64,000 nt of DNA, from NCBI GenBank assembly GCA_026692725.1, contig JAPMUG010000005.1:62001-126000 (forward strand), written 5' to 3'. The notes below the pieces were generated by a model. That model saw only the letters and a program-made list of their open reading frames with translations, was not told where the DNA came from and ran no database searches. Below, piece by piece: positions 29,491 through 39,971 of the stretch (position 1 is its first letter; the number at the start of each line of letters is the position of its first letter). This DNA comes from Ecytonucleospora hepatopenaei (Eukaryota; Microsporidia; Enterocytozoonidae). A program made the position numbers and the translations under genes.

Positions 29491-30312
29491 TTATTTATTT
29501 ATATCTAATTCATCTAATATTCTTATACTATCATCTAATGTTAAAATATTACTATTTATTATATTATCAGTATTAAATGTATTATCAGTATATAACATAT
29601 TATCAGTATTATATGTATTATATGTATTATATATTATATTATTATCATTTATTTTTGTATGAAAGTTATATATTATATATTTATCTATTATATTATAATT
29701 ATGTATTATATTACCATTATACATATTATGTTTAATACCACTATGTTCATTATAGAATGTTTGTATAAATATATAACCATTATATTTATTATATAAACTA
29801 CTATTATATGTATTAGTATATAAACTACTATTATATTTATTATATAAACTACTATTATATTTATTATTATATAAAATACTATTATATGTATTATCTATTT
29901 TTATTTTTATTTCTATTTTATCATTTATTTTATACTTACAAACATATATTAAATTATTGTTATTTATATAATATTTATTTTTTAGAAATGTATAATCAGT
30001 ATTATTATATATTATATTATTATATGTTATATTATTATATATTATATTATTATATTTATTATATTTATTATATTTATTATTTATACCACATATATTATAT
30101 ATATTATATATATCTTTATGTTTTAATTTATATTTTATTGCTTTTATTCTTTTATTATTAGGTTTGATTTTAATAATACTAATATTACAGGTATTTAATA
30201 TATTAGTATTATTTAATATATCTATTTTAAATAATGTTAATTTATTAGTATTATCTATTAATATATTTATAGATAATATATAAATAATAAAATAATATAA
30301 TATATTAAACAT
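29491..30312 (-). CDS. Asn/Ile/Tyr-rich hypothetical protein with signal peptide
   Basis: The 273-residue ORF starts with a hydrophobic stretch (about residues 1-18) that could be a signal peptide or anchor. The rest is dominated by Asn, Ile, Tyr and Lys, with NIIYNNITY-type and YNSSLYNK-type repeats. Only a few stretches (KLKHKDIYNIYNICG and FIQTFYNEHSGIKHNMY) look non-repetitive. I recognise no family. It may be coding or a repeat-opened frame; the complex stretches favour coding. Confidence 0.45.
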   Translation of the reverse strand: MFNILYYFIIYILSINILIDNTNKLTLFKIDILNNTNILNTCNISIIKIKPNNKRIKAIKYKLKHKDIYNIYNICGINNKYNKYNKYNNIIYNNITYNNIIYNNTDYTFLKNKYYINNNNLIYVCKYKINDKIEIKIKIDNTYNSILYNNKYNSSLYNKYNSSLYTNTYNSSLYNKYNGYIFIQTFYNEHSGIKHNMYNGNIIHNYNIIDKYIIYNFHTKINDNNIIYNTYNTYNTDNMLYTDNTFNTDNIINSNILTLDDSIRILDELDINK

Positions 30313-30505
30313 ATTATGTATTATACTATAAAATATATTATATATTATATATTATAGTATAAAAAATATTATATAAACTTGTTTAAGGTTAATAAATATT
30401 TTATATCCAGTATTTTATTTTATTATTGATTTTTATATTTATTTATTATTTTTTCTATTTTTATTTTTTATTCTTTCTGATCTTCTTAATGGTATATTAG
30501 TAGAT
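30313..30505. other. A/T spacer
   Basis: About 190 bp, almost only A/T, with palindromic ATATATTATATA sequence. No feature seen. Confidence 0.4.
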
Positions 30506-31264
30506 TTATTCTTTTTGTTTCTTTTTATTCTTTTTATTTATTTTATTAGTAGTATTAGTATTTTCTATTGTACTTAACATTTCTACTAATTTATCTATAA
30601 TCTTATCTTTATCTTCTATTGTGTTATTTGTATTCTTATTTGGTTTATTTCTTATTTTATCTATTATTCTATTAAATACTGTTTTGATTCTTTTTATCTT
30701 TTCTTTAATATATTTAAGTTGTTTATAATAAAATGACATAATAAAATTAGTATTATTATCATTATATCTTATTAAATCATTATTAAGATAATCTATAGCA
30801 GTATCATCAGTAATATCATTAGAATTATCATTAGAATTATCATCAGTAATATAATTAGTATCATTAGAAGTATTAGAATTATCTTTACTACATATATTAC
30901 CAATATTATTTAGAACTATTTCTTCACTATGTTTTTTATCTTTACTGGTTGATATTTTATCTGCTAAATGTTGATCTGTTGAACTACTTTCTATTGATTG
31001 TATTTTACTATCAGTTACTACATAATTATCATTAACATAAAAATTATCGCTGCTATTTGATTGACTGCTAAATAACATATCAGCATTATATATATCAGCA
31101 TTGGCTAATTGTAAAGATCTAAAATGATTGCGTTTTTTATGTCTTCTTTCTGATTCTATTTTATCTAATAAACGATCTGATGGTGGTTGATCTATTTTTT
31201 CAAATATAAGATCAGTTTCATCAAATGCACATGAAATATTTAATATATGAAAAAATGATAACAT
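30506..31264 (-). CDS. Predicted secreted protein, low complexity, unknown
   Basis: The 252-residue product starts with MLSFFHILNISCAF, a convincing short signal peptide. Mature residues 15-115 are polar and reasonably complex (IDQPPSDRLLDKIESERRHK). The middle is Asn/Asp/Ser-rich and the last 80 residues are basic (KEKIKRIKTVFNRIIDKIRNK and KINKKNKKKQKE). The architecture of signal peptide, disordered middle and basic tail resembles family A downstream, although I see no direct homology. It is the last gene showing the AAT-repeat composition. Confidence 0.6.
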   Translation of the reverse strand: MLSFFHILNISCAFDETDLIFEKIDQPPSDRLLDKIESERRHKKRNHFRSLQLANADIYNADMLFSSQSNSSDNFYVNDNYVVTDSKIQSIESSSTDQHLADKISTSKDKKHSEEIVLNNIGNICSKDNSNTSNDTNYITDDNSNDNSNDITDDTAIDYLNNDLIRYNDNNTNFIMSFYYKQLKYIKEKIKRIKTVFNRIIDKIRNKPNKNTNNTIEDKDKIIDKLVEMLSTIENTNTTNKINKKNKKKQKE

Positions 31265-31519
31265 ACTAATAGATATTAATAAAGTATTATTAATAAAATA
31301 TTATTAATAAAATATATTATATTATTAATAAAGTATTATATATTATTATTTTTTTGGTTTATTTTAATAATAAATAAACATTTCAAAAAATGATTGTAAA
31401 AAAATAAACAATAAAATTTTTAAGGTTTTTTATTTAATATTTTTAATATATTTATCATATTTTTACAACTTTAATTTTGTTTTTATAAAATTTTTTGTTT
31501 ATTTACTAAATTTCTGTGT
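31265..31519. other. A/T spacer
   Basis: About 255 bp with TATTAATAAAATA-type direct repeats (about 31285-31340) and no gene seen. Confidence 0.4.
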
Positions 31520-32497
31520 TTATTTATTTTTTCTATTTTTTCTTTTATTTCTTCTTGGTTTTTTAGTTTCTTCTTCTGAACTTTCCAACTTTTCTTGTAA
31601 TGCTTTTAATTGATCGGTTATTTTTTGTTTATTTTGTAACTTTATTTCTACCTCTATTTTTTCTAGATCCATTTTTTTGCTTTCTAGCTCTAATCTTTTT
31701 TCTTCAATTTCTGCTTCTCTCCTGTGTACTTCCTCGTCTATTTCTGCCCTTCTTTTATCTTTTTGTATCAGTTCACGTTCTAATTCTATTTTTTGACTTT
31801 CTAATTCAAATTTTTCTTGTTTTAGTGCTAAAAAACTCTCTTTTAGCATATTTAGCCCTTCTCTTAATAATTCTTTATCTACATTCTTTGATATGTCTTT
31901 TATATAATTGCTTGCCTGGGTATGAAAAGAATTTTCTTGATTTTTTTCATATATTCCTTTTATTTCTATACAAAATGACCTACAACAGGATGCTAATGTT
32001 GAAAGTGGATTTTTAGGATTACAAGTACATTTTAGATTTTCTGCTTCTTCATCGGATACATTTGCTCTTCTGAAATTGAAGCAATTAAGACAAAATGCAT
32101 TTGTAAAATATCTCCATAGTTCTGATAAACATGAAAATTCATTTGTTTCTTTTTCACCTTCAATTTCAGTAATGATGTCACTAAAAAATTCATAAATTTC
32201 ATATATAAATTTTTCTTCATTACCACCTCCATCAACTTCATCAACTTCATCACTATTGATTGAATCTGTACTTTTACTTGAATCATCACTATTACATGAA
32301 TCTGTACTTTTACTTAAATCATGTTTTTTCCACATTAAATTATGGCTGCTACTAGAAGGTTGTTCTGTTATAATTCTATTATCACATCTTTTATCACACC
32401 TGTTTTTACTTCTATTATCACTTCTATTATCACTTCTATTATCATGTGAAGATGTCTTGATAAATTTTAAATATTTTAAAAAAATATACCAAATCAT
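31520..32497 (-). CDS. Family A predicted secreted coiled-coil protein, copy 1
   Basis: I choose the ATG at 32497 because the frame upstream to 32554 opens only with TTG. The 325-residue protein starts with a hydrophobic leader (MIWYIFLKYLKFIKTSS). Ser/Arg-rich DNRS repeats and ITEQPSSSS follow. The family domain has SCLSELWRYFTNAFCLNC, then a cysteine pair region (CTCNPKNPLSTLASCC) and a helical part ending KELLREGLNMLKES. A long charged coiled coil (about residues 215-300) and a very basic tail (KKPRRNKRKNRKNK) complete it. Copies at 32856 and 37029 share this order. The basic tail resembles a nuclear localisation signal. No known family is recognised. Confidence 0.7.
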   Translation of the reverse strand: MIWYIFLKYLKFIKTSSHDNRSDNRSDNRSKNRCDKRCDNRIITEQPSSSSHNLMWKKHDLSKSTDSCNSDDSSKSTDSINSDEVDEVDGGGNEEKFIYEIYEFFSDIITEIEGEKETNEFSCLSELWRYFTNAFCLNCFNFRRANVSDEEAENLKCTCNPKNPLSTLASCCRSFCIEIKGIYEKNQENSFHTQASNYIKDISKNVDKELLREGLNMLKESFLALKQEKFELESQKIELERELIQKDKRRAEIDEEVHRREAEIEEKRLELESKKMDLEKIEVEIKLQNKQKITDQLKALQEKLESSEEETKKPRRNKRKNRKNK

Positions 32498-32855
32498 TTG
32501 TTTGAAAAAAAATTGATTTATATATTTTAGATTAAAAATAAAAATATTAATCAAATAGAATTTAATTTAGATATACTTTATAAATAAAAATAAAAATAAA
32601 AAATTAAAATTAAATGACTGATAAATAGTTTGTTTTTTGTTTACTAACAATATTTTTAGTGATTAGTACTGATAAAATTTAAGTTTTTTATATTTGGTAG
32701 ATTAAATTAAATATATTTATATATTAAAATATATATACATAATAATAAACTATTTATATTTTAATATAACCTTATTTGAAATTTAAATTAATGTTGCTAT
32801 TTATAATGTTTTTATATTATTTTTAAGAAAAAAGATAAAAAATATTTACATGAGT
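32498..32855. other. A/T-rich spacer
   Basis: About 360 bp of AT-rich sequence between two family A genes. No RNA gene, repeat array or ORF of note. Confidence 0.5.
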
Positions 32856-33590
32856 TTATTCAGTTTTGTTGTTTTTTCTTCTGTTTCTTCTTTTCTTTTT
32901 ATCTGCTTTTCTTTCATCTTCTTCCTTTTTTCTTTTGATTTTCTCCTCTTTCTTCCTTTTCCTCTTCTCTTCTTTTTCTGAATATAATGTGTATTTGTCA
33001 TGTCCTTTTCTAAATACCCTTTTGCGTTTTTTGTGTTTTTCTCGTGCTTTTTCTCTTTCTTCTTCTTCTTTTGCTTCTTTTAGACTTTTTAAAAATTCTA
33101 AACCTTCTTTCAATTCTTCTGCATTTATACCACTAAACTTTTCTTGTGCAAATTCTTCTGCAAACTCTTTAAACTCATACTTTCTTCCTTTTCTTCTTAC
33201 CTTTACTACCTTTTTAAAGAATTTTAGCAAATTAGATGCCACTGAAACTATCGGTTTTTCAGGATTGTATGTGCACATAAGTTCTTCTTGTTCTTCAGAG
33301 TTTAAATTTGGATTTTTTACTCCCATACAATTGTGAAAACAGGAGTCAAATAGATATGCAGATAAATCCTTCAACTCAGAATAGGGTGCTTTTTTTGGTT
33401 TATCATCAGGATTAGATTCAGCTGCATTTCCTGTGTTATCTTTATTTTCATCTTCTTCTGTGATTATATCATTTAAAAAATTATATGCGTCATTAACAGC
33501 CTCTAATTTTTCTGCAACACTGCCCATGTTTTCTCCTAAATTGGAAAATGCACATTTTATTACAGATAAAATTGATGGAATTAAAATCAT
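32856..33590 (-). CDS. Family A predicted secreted protein, copy 2 (shorter)
   Basis: The 244-residue protein begins MILIPSILSVIKCAF, a clear short signal peptide. It carries the family domain in diverged form (LKDLSAYLFDSCFHNCMGVK, CTYNPEKPIVSVASNLL, and ELKEGLEFLKSLKEAKEEEE). The last 80 residues are almost entirely Lys, Arg and Glu and end KKKRRNRRKNNKTE. Compared with copies 1 and 3 the coiled coil is shorter and lacks the heptad-rich middle. A TCCCT motif precedes the ATG. It sits between family A copy 1 and family B copy 1. Confidence 0.7.
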   Translation of the reverse strand: MILIPSILSVIKCAFSNLGENMGSVAEKLEAVNDAYNFLNDIITEEDENKDNTGNAAESNPDDKPKKAPYSELKDLSAYLFDSCFHNCMGVKNPNLNSEEQEELMCTYNPEKPIVSVASNLLKFFKKVVKVRRKGRKYEFKEFAEEFAQEKFSGINAEELKEGLEFLKSLKEAKEEEEREKAREKHKKRKRVFRKGHDKYTLYSEKEEKRKRKKEEKIKRKKEEDERKADKKKRRNRRKNNKTE

Positions 33591-33787
33591 AAGGGATTAT
33601 TTGATTGTTTTGTTTATTTATGATCAAAACAAATAATAAATAGTTCTTAATCAGAAAGAGTTTACTTAATTAATAATAAGATCTAATTGTTTCAAAAGAC
33701 AATTTAAATTTCATTCAATCTTTTTGATGTTTTTATTTATTAATTAAAAACAAAATCAATATCTTACTGATAAATAAAAATAAATTA

Positions 33788-35068
33788 TCAAGCATTGATA
33801 TTTTCAACAAATTTTTTGTTATGGATAATTACCATTGGGTTGATATGTTTATCAAAATTATCTTCTTTGTTTAAACTGTTATCTTCTTGTGTATTTTTTA
33901 TACTTTTAATTTTTTTATTTTCTTCATCTTCGTAAATTCTTTTCCTTCTTAAATTTTCTACTTCCTGCATAGTTAGTGGTTTTCTATCAGGTCCGCATAT
34001 TACACTCGTTCTTTTTAAACTTTCAGGAACTTCAGGTTGAACTAATGATAAATAGAGATTGGTGGTATTTTTACTGTGAAATTGCTTCATTTTAAATTCT
34101 GAATGCACCAAATCTTTGTATTTCATGCAATCCGTAGTGGGTAAATAAATTTTTCTAAGATTATATCTGTTAAAAAGCATTTCAATTGAACGTTTTTTTA
34201 AATTATAAGGAATGTTTTTTGCAGCCAAATGCCATTCATAATAAGTTACATTGTAAAAAGCTTTTGTTCTTTTATTTCGTTCATATATAAAAGGAACACC
34301 GCATGTTAATCTTCTTCTGTCATTTTCTGTAATAAAATCTTTTTCAATTTGATTAAAAAAGTGTGTTGCTGTCCAATTAAAAGTAAAACATTCCTTTACC
34401 ATTTCCATTTCCTCTTCGTCCGTAATAAATAGCATGATTGTGTCCAGAAAATACATAACAAGCCTATTTATAAAGAAATCAAGTGCAAAAAGTTTTTTTA
34501 AGCACATCGCGGTTATCTCCTCCTTGTAAAGCTCTAAACAAAAATTATGAAATTTATTTGCTGTGTAAATTGTACTTATAGCACAAAATTTCATTACGTT
34601 AATTGCATAAAGAAATATTTCCCTTTAATTTTCAAATTTTGCGTCTTTTTTAAGGTGTATAAACTTTTCATTTAAATGGAAATCACCTGTTTTTAAGCTT
34701 TTTTTACAAAATAGTGAAAAATAGTTTTTTAGTTCATAATTTAAAAGCTTTTTCAAATTTGAATGTAAACTGTAATGACGGAATGAACAAATATAAATAG
34801 ATGGCAAGTGGTACGTAATAAAAATGCTATTTAATTCTTTTCCATGATTTTTAACAAAGTTATTTTCTGATAACTCACTCAAAAAAGTAAAATAAAAATC
34901 AGAAATTAATTTTTTTATACATTTATCACTTAATATTTCTTTAAACTTAATAAAATATTTGTGCTCCTCAATATATTCGTTTTGTAATATAATTTCATTA
35001 TCAAAGTTTTCTTCTTTGTAGGTTAAAGAGCATTTTATAATTTTAAAAATAAATAACCTTAAAAACAT
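33788..35068 (-). pseudogene. Family B predicted secreted protein, copy 1, with an in-frame TAA
   Basis: Two frames in the same register (35068-34625 and 34594-33788) are separated by a single TAA at 34625-34627; the ten codons between that stop and the next ATG are open. Aligned with the intact copy at 35226-36533, the two parts are continuous: signal peptide MFLRLFIFKIIKCS, N-terminal helical part, then MKFCAISTIYTANKFHNF, ALDFFINRLVMYFLDTIMLF, CFTFNWTATHFFNQI and PFIYERN. The conserved TSVICGPDRKPLTMQEV block near the C-terminus is also present. The copy is therefore either a young pseudogene, a sequencing artefact, or read through. The C-terminus differs from copy 2, being Lys/Glu-rich instead of carrying the SUMO-interaction-like tail. 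Confidence 0.75.
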
Positions 35069-35225
35069 AAAACAAGGTTAAAATTTAATCAAATATTTTT
35101 ATATATTATTTATATTAAGAATACAATGTTATATGAAATACTAAAATAAAAATATTTATTAAATAATACTTAATAGGGTTACAATAAAATAAATAAATCA
35201 TATATTTTATTCAATATTTTTTTAT

Positions 35226-36533
35226 TTAATCTTCTACATTTATTGATGAAGAACTTGATGATGTTCCAACTACATCAATTTCTTCTGAATCATCTGAAAT
35301 TTCTATTACTGCAACTGCAGCCCTTTTTGCAGGTGGTTCTCCATCTGGTTGTCTTTGACCTGATGTACCCGGTCTATCAAAATCTGATACTTCTTGCATG
35401 GTTAATTGTCTTTGTCCAGGTCCATGTATTACACTTGGTCTGGTAGTTTGCTGCTGAACTGGTTGATGTTCTTGGACTGTTTGTTGCTGCTGAACTGGTT
35501 GTGAACCAAAAAACCGTCTTACAATGGCTAGTTGTTTTTGTTGTTTTCTTCTTTCGAATTCTGCTGCCACTAGACCCCTATATCTCATACAATTTTGTAT
35601 AGTAATGTCCACTGTTTTAAAATTGTATTTTGTAAAAAAAAGTTGTAAAGAATTTTTTCTAATTAACGCTGGATGTTTTGTAAAATTGTTTTGCCATTCT
35701 GAAAATGCAACATTATAGAATACAGAAGAACGTGTATTTCTTTCATATATAAAAGGAATGTTGCAACTCAATCTAAATTTCTCACTGTCTATATTAAACT
35801 CATTGTTAATTTTAGTAAAAAAACTTGTTGCTGTCCAATTGAAATTAAAGCATTCTTTTACCATTGCCATTTGTTGTTCATTTTTAGTAAACAGCATAAT
35901 TGTGTCCAAAAAATATAAGACAAATCTGTTTAAGAAGAAATCAAGTCCAACTATTAAGTCAAAATGTTCTTGTAAATTATCATCAGTAAAATTTGCAAGA
36001 CAAAATTGGTGGTATTTATGTGCAGTAAATAAAATTTTCATAAATGAAATTTTCATTAAACTAAAATTAAATAAATGTTGATCTTCTAATTCTGCAAAAA
36101 CAATTTCATTACTAATTGAAAAATTAGATTTTCCCATGTAAAAATCATCTATAAAAGTAAGACCCATTCTTAATTTAGGTAACATATGTTTTAAATAATT
36201 GTTGAAATGTAGTTTAAAAGGTCGTAAAATAAAAAATAAATTGTACGCGCAATTTGACATGAAAATCGGATTAAAATTTACAAAGTTCATGTTAAGCTCA
36301 TTCCCAAGCTCTTTTTTTAAAGCATTTTCCGAAGTTTTGTTAAATAAATCTCTGTATATTGTGATTAATGATTGCCTTTGCGGACCATTGTCATTTAAAA
36401 TTTCTCTTATTTTATTATAATATGTTTCTTCTTTAGTAAAATCTTCCTGTAGTTTTTCTTGATCTGTAAAATCTTCTTCTGTATAATTTGATGCACATTT
36501 TATAATTTTAGATAACAATAAAGTAAACAACAT
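35226..36533 (-). CDS. Family B predicted secreted protein, copy 2 (intact)
   Basis: The 435-residue protein begins with a textbook short signal peptide (MLFTLLLSKIIKCAS). Residues 16-330 are alpha-helical, with the family blocks MKILFTAHKYHQFCL, GLDFFLNRFVLYFLDTIMLF, CFNFNWTATSFFTKI and PFIYERNTRSSVFYNVAFSEW. A Gln-rich linker (about 340-372) leads to RPSVIHGPGQRQLTMQEV, then PPAKRAAVAVIEISDDSEEI and a Ser-rich end. The VIEISDDSEE segment (hydrophobic core followed by acidic residues) resembles a SUMO-interaction motif, and PPAKR is a minimal basic patch. No known family is recognised. It is the reference copy for two broken relatives at 33788 and 40670. Confidence 0.8.
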   Translation of the reverse strand: MLFTLLLSKIIKCASNYTEEDFTDQEKLQEDFTKEETYYNKIREILNDNGPQRQSLITIYRDLFNKTSENALKKELGNELNMNFVNFNPIFMSNCAYNLFFILRPFKLHFNNYLKHMLPKLRMGLTFIDDFYMGKSNFSISNEIVFAELEDQHLFNFSLMKISFMKILFTAHKYHQFCLANFTDDNLQEHFDLIVGLDFFLNRFVLYFLDTIMLFTKNEQQMAMVKECFNFNWTATSFFTKINNEFNIDSEKFRLSCNIPFIYERNTRSSVFYNVAFSEWQNNFTKHPALIRKNSLQLFFTKYNFKTVDITIQNCMRYRGLVAAEFERRKQQKQLAIVRRFFGSQPVQQQQTVQEHQPVQQQTTRPSVIHGPGQRQLTMQEVSDFDRPGTSGQRQPDGEPPAKRAAVAVIEISDDSEEIDVVGTSSSSSSINVED

Positions 36534-37028
36534 TTTTATTAAAGGAATATTTAATTAAATTTAAAATTTAATAAATTTAATAAATTTAATAAATTAACTA
36601 AAAAGGATTTTGATAGGTTTATTTTAATTTTTTAATAAAAAGTTGTTAAATATGAAGTAAATTTATATTATATAAACATAATGTAAAAGATAATGAATCT
36701 GCTTTTCAAATATGTTTAATTTTTCTTGATTTTTAAACTTTAATTAAACTAAGTAATTTGTTACCAACATGTATGTATAATTTATATGTAATGTTTTTAT
36801 TTAATATGTAATATCTGTTAAACATCTATTTTAAGTTTATATATCCTATGTTAGTGTTTAATAAATAAAATACAAATTATATTTTAATTATTTTATTTTG
36901 ATGCTACGGTAAAACAAACATGTTTTGGTAAAAAATAATGTAAAAATATAACAAGAATCAATTTTTAAAAACCTTTTTAATTTCAACACAAAAAGTGTTA
37001 GAATGATTTTGTATGCTTATACATGAGT
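36534..37028. other. A/T-rich spacer, about 500 bp
   Basis: No ORF, tRNA-like or repeat structure apart from a TTTAATAAATTTAATAAA short repeat near 36565-36595, next to the family B start. Confidence 0.5.
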
Positions 37029-37967
37029 TTATTTATTTTTTTGTTTCCTGACTCTTTTTTGTTTCTTTTTACCTCGTCCTTTTCTTTCATTCTTTTCTTT
37101 TTCTGAATTTGACCCACTATTATCTGACGTTTCAATACTTTCTGCCAATATTTTTAACTTTTCCTTTAATTTTTTGGCTTGTTTTTCTTTTATTTCAATT
37201 TCCAGTGTTTCTAAATCTATTTTCTTCATTTCTAAATTCATTCTTTTTTCTTCACTTTCTGATTCGCGTTTTTTTATTCTTTCTTTTATTTTTAATGTTC
37301 TTTCTTCTCTATCTAATTTTTCATTTTCTGCCTCTATTTTTCTTTTTTCTAACTCATACATTTCTTTTTTTAACTCTATATAACTCGTTTGTAATAATTC
37401 TAATCCTTCTTTTACTAAATCTGTATTCACATCTTTGAATCTTTTTTTTAAATATTCGTCCGCTCTTTCTTCAAAATCTTGTGTTTTCCTTTCTTTATTT
37501 GCCTCTGAACATTTCTTAGATAAATTTGTACAACAAGTGAACATTGATACGATTGGATTTTTTATGTTTAAATTGCAATCTATCAAAATCATTTCTTCGT
37601 CTGATATATTGCGGTTTCTGACATTACAGCAATTATAACAGAATGAATTAGCAAAATATCGCCATAAATCTGAGATAAATGAATATTTTTTAGTTCTTTC
37701 TTCTTCTTTTTCTATTCCTAACACAAGATTATTTATAAATGTTAATGCACTTTTTATAGATTTTTCCTCTATAGTTTCATATTCACCATCAACCTTATCA
37801 AAACATAAATTTTTTGTGTTTTGTTCATTTTTTTGTGTAGAACTGCTAGAAGGTTGTTCAGTAATGACTTTATTCTCTTCAGCACCTTTTACAAATTTAT
37901 TTTGTTTATAGATTACATGATTTAAAAATACATGATTGAATAAGATATTGCTAATCAAAGATAACAT
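37029..37967 (-). CDS. Family A predicted secreted coiled-coil protein, copy 3
   Basis: The 312-residue protein starts with a hydrophobic leader (MLSLISNILFNHVFL) and, like copy 1, has a TEQPSSSS element near residue 38. The family domain follows (FISDLWRYFANSFCYNCCNVR, NIKNPIVSMFTCCTNLSKKC), then DLVKEGLELLQTSYIELKKE, a long charged coiled coil (about residues 180-270) and a basic tail (RGKKKQKRVRKQKNK). It is closer to copy 1 than to copy 2. The spacing pattern A-A-B-B-A suggests local duplication of secreted-protein genes. Confidence 0.75.
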   Translation of the reverse strand: MLSLISNILFNHVFLNHVIYKQNKFVKGAEENKVITEQPSSSSTQKNEQNTKNLCFDKVDGEYETIEEKSIKSALTFINNLVLGIEKEEERTKKYSFISDLWRYFANSFCYNCCNVRNRNISDEEMILIDCNLNIKNPIVSMFTCCTNLSKKCSEANKERKTQDFEERADEYLKKRFKDVNTDLVKEGLELLQTSYIELKKEMYELEKRKIEAENEKLDREERTLKIKERIKKRESESEEKRMNLEMKKIDLETLEIEIKEKQAKKLKEKLKILAESIETSDNSGSNSEKEKNERKGRGKKKQKRVRKQKNK

Positions 37968-38839
37968 TATCTTAGGAAAAATTTTTTGTTTATATATTAC
38001 AAAAAATAAATAAATAATAAATATTGATCAAATGAAAATTTTTTAAGATTTGCAAAAAAGCATATAACTCTGAATATTATCTAATATGATAATAAACATT
38101 TTTGTGTTTTGTTTTTTTGTTTGTAAACAAAATTTTACTGATAAAGATTGTATAAAACAGGTTTTCCGAACTAAAAATTTTATTTTATATTTTTATTTAA
38201 TAAATAAGTAAAGACACTGAATATAAACAAAATAATTCTCTATTTGGATATCTAGACATTGACTAGTACTTGAAACTAAATAATTTAATGTAAACAAACA
38301 CAATATGCGAATAATACCAAGCTTAAAAATATTTTAAAAACTAAATTTTATTTCTTGTTTTGATATCGTGATAAATAGGGCAACCGCAAAATATCAGGAT
38401 TTTTATTTATTTAAAGAAAGTATAAAGGTATTATAAACACAAATAGATAATAAAATACTATTAAAAATATGTTTAAAAGATTTATTTGATTGCTCTTTCT
38501 ATTGTGCACAACACAATTATAAAAATTAATATTATCATTTGTTTATTTATTTAAGCATAAATTAAAACTATTCAAACGTTCTAAAGTTTAAAACGATCTT
38601 TAAACTATAAGTAAATCTTATATATCAAAAGTTATTATATATTCAAAAAACTGAAAGCTAAACCTAAAAAAAATCAAAACCAATGATATTAATTAACTTA
38701 GTTTTTTATTTTAGTAACAATACAAATTTTTTAGCACATTATGACTCATTTGATCCCTTAATTAAAATTTTTGTCCAAAATGTGTTGGAGAGTATAAAAA
38801 TTTGAATAATAACCTTTTAACTTATAAACATGTCTTTTT
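37968..38839. other. Gene-free AT-rich stretch
   Basis: About 870 bp left of the transposon relic. I see no ORF, RNA gene or tandem array. It may contain decayed sequence, but nothing I can identify. Confidence 0.5.
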
Positions 38840-38848
38840 TATCAAAAA

Positions 38849-38863
38849 GTGTCAACAAAAAAT
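38849..38863 (+). repeat. Left terminal inverted repeat of the Tc1 relic
   Basis: GTGTCAACAAAAAAT is the exact reverse complement of 39957-39971 at the other end. Confidence 0.9.
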
Positions 38864-38939
38864 GTGACAGTTTTAGTAAAATTTTATTTAATACTTTTTA
38901 TGATGTTCTTTTGCCTCATACAGGGCCAATACTCTTTTT

Positions 38940-39914
38940 TCATTGACCTGACGAGTTTTTGGCACGTTTCAGGTGTGATCTTATACCACTCAACCTAAAC
39001 TTTTATTCATAAATGATCGTCATTTTTGCAATAAACCTACCAATATAGCTCTTGACAATGCCCCATAGATTCTCAATTGGGTTCATATCAGGGGATTGGG
39101 ATGACCATTTGAGTGTCTCAAACTCGCATCTCGTCAGGAACACCTTAAAACAGGCCACTAGTGTGTTTTGGGTCATTATCTTGCTGAAAGATTGGATCAG
39201 AAATTTTTAATTTCTCGATCGATTATTCCAGGTTATTTTGTAGATTTGACAAGTACTGTTTGGAATCCATTTTTCTGCCAATTCTTACAATGCTCCCTAT
39301 GCCTTGAGATGAAAAGTAGTCAACCCCATATCTTGCCTTTGTTGAATTTTACCATACCATTCGGGATCTCTAGTTTGAGGCGTTCACCAAGCTTCCTGCG
39401 AACCCTCTTAGTTCCAGAACCGTTAACCGTTTTGAACGGGCACTCCTCGCTCCAGATGTCCCTTTCTCAATCCTTATCAGGAGCAAACATCCAGGTCTTT
39501 GCCATTTCGAATTGTTTTTTGCGTTATCAAGTTTAAAGTAAGGTTTTTCGCACTTATTGAAAATACCAATCTCTATTTCGAGCTATTGGTTTGTCACTGT
39601 GCTACACAATACCTTTTTCTAAAACTCGTTCGGTTCCTTGTTGGTCAATTTTTTATTATTAAAATTCTCTTTTGATTTCAAAAGTTTGATAATTTGGTCT
39701 TTTTGAGCCTTCATACAGTCGTTTAAGTTCCAGTACTTAGTTTTAAGCCTGTTTGATCGGTCTTTTGATACCGTTCCAGGATCCTCTGGGCGTTTGACTT
39801 GCTTGCCCTAGTTACTTTAACGATTTTCCGACCAGACATATTAAGCTCTTTGTAGGCATTATTTTTGCCTTTTAACAGTTCAGTAATATGTTTAGAAATT
39901 GGATAAAAAGACAA
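38940..39914 (-). pseudogene. Tc1-type transposase, decayed
   Basis: Read on the minus strand, the N-terminal part has a helix-turn-helix-like segment with SNAQRILERYQKT. Later, in different frames, come QQDNDPKHTS (the second catalytic Asp region) and SQSPDMNPIENLWG (the catalytic Glu region), both classic Tc1 signatures. The first catalytic region reads WSEEC instead of the usual WSDE. Several stops and frame changes intervene, so no active enzyme can be made. The sequence is an inactive copy. Confidence 0.9.
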
Positions 39915-39956
39915 ACAAATAATTGATTAATTAAAACACTTTAACCAGCGTTTCCT

Positions 39957-39971
39957 ATTTTTTGTTGACAC
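39957..39971 (-). repeat. Right terminal inverted repeat of the Tc1 relic
   Basis: It is the reverse complement of 38849-38863. A TA dinucleotide follows a few bases outside. Confidence 0.9.

Noticed and set aside
39168..39536. 122-codon plus-strand frame over the Tc1 relic
   Set aside because: The transposase motifs are on the minus strand; this frame is its shadow.
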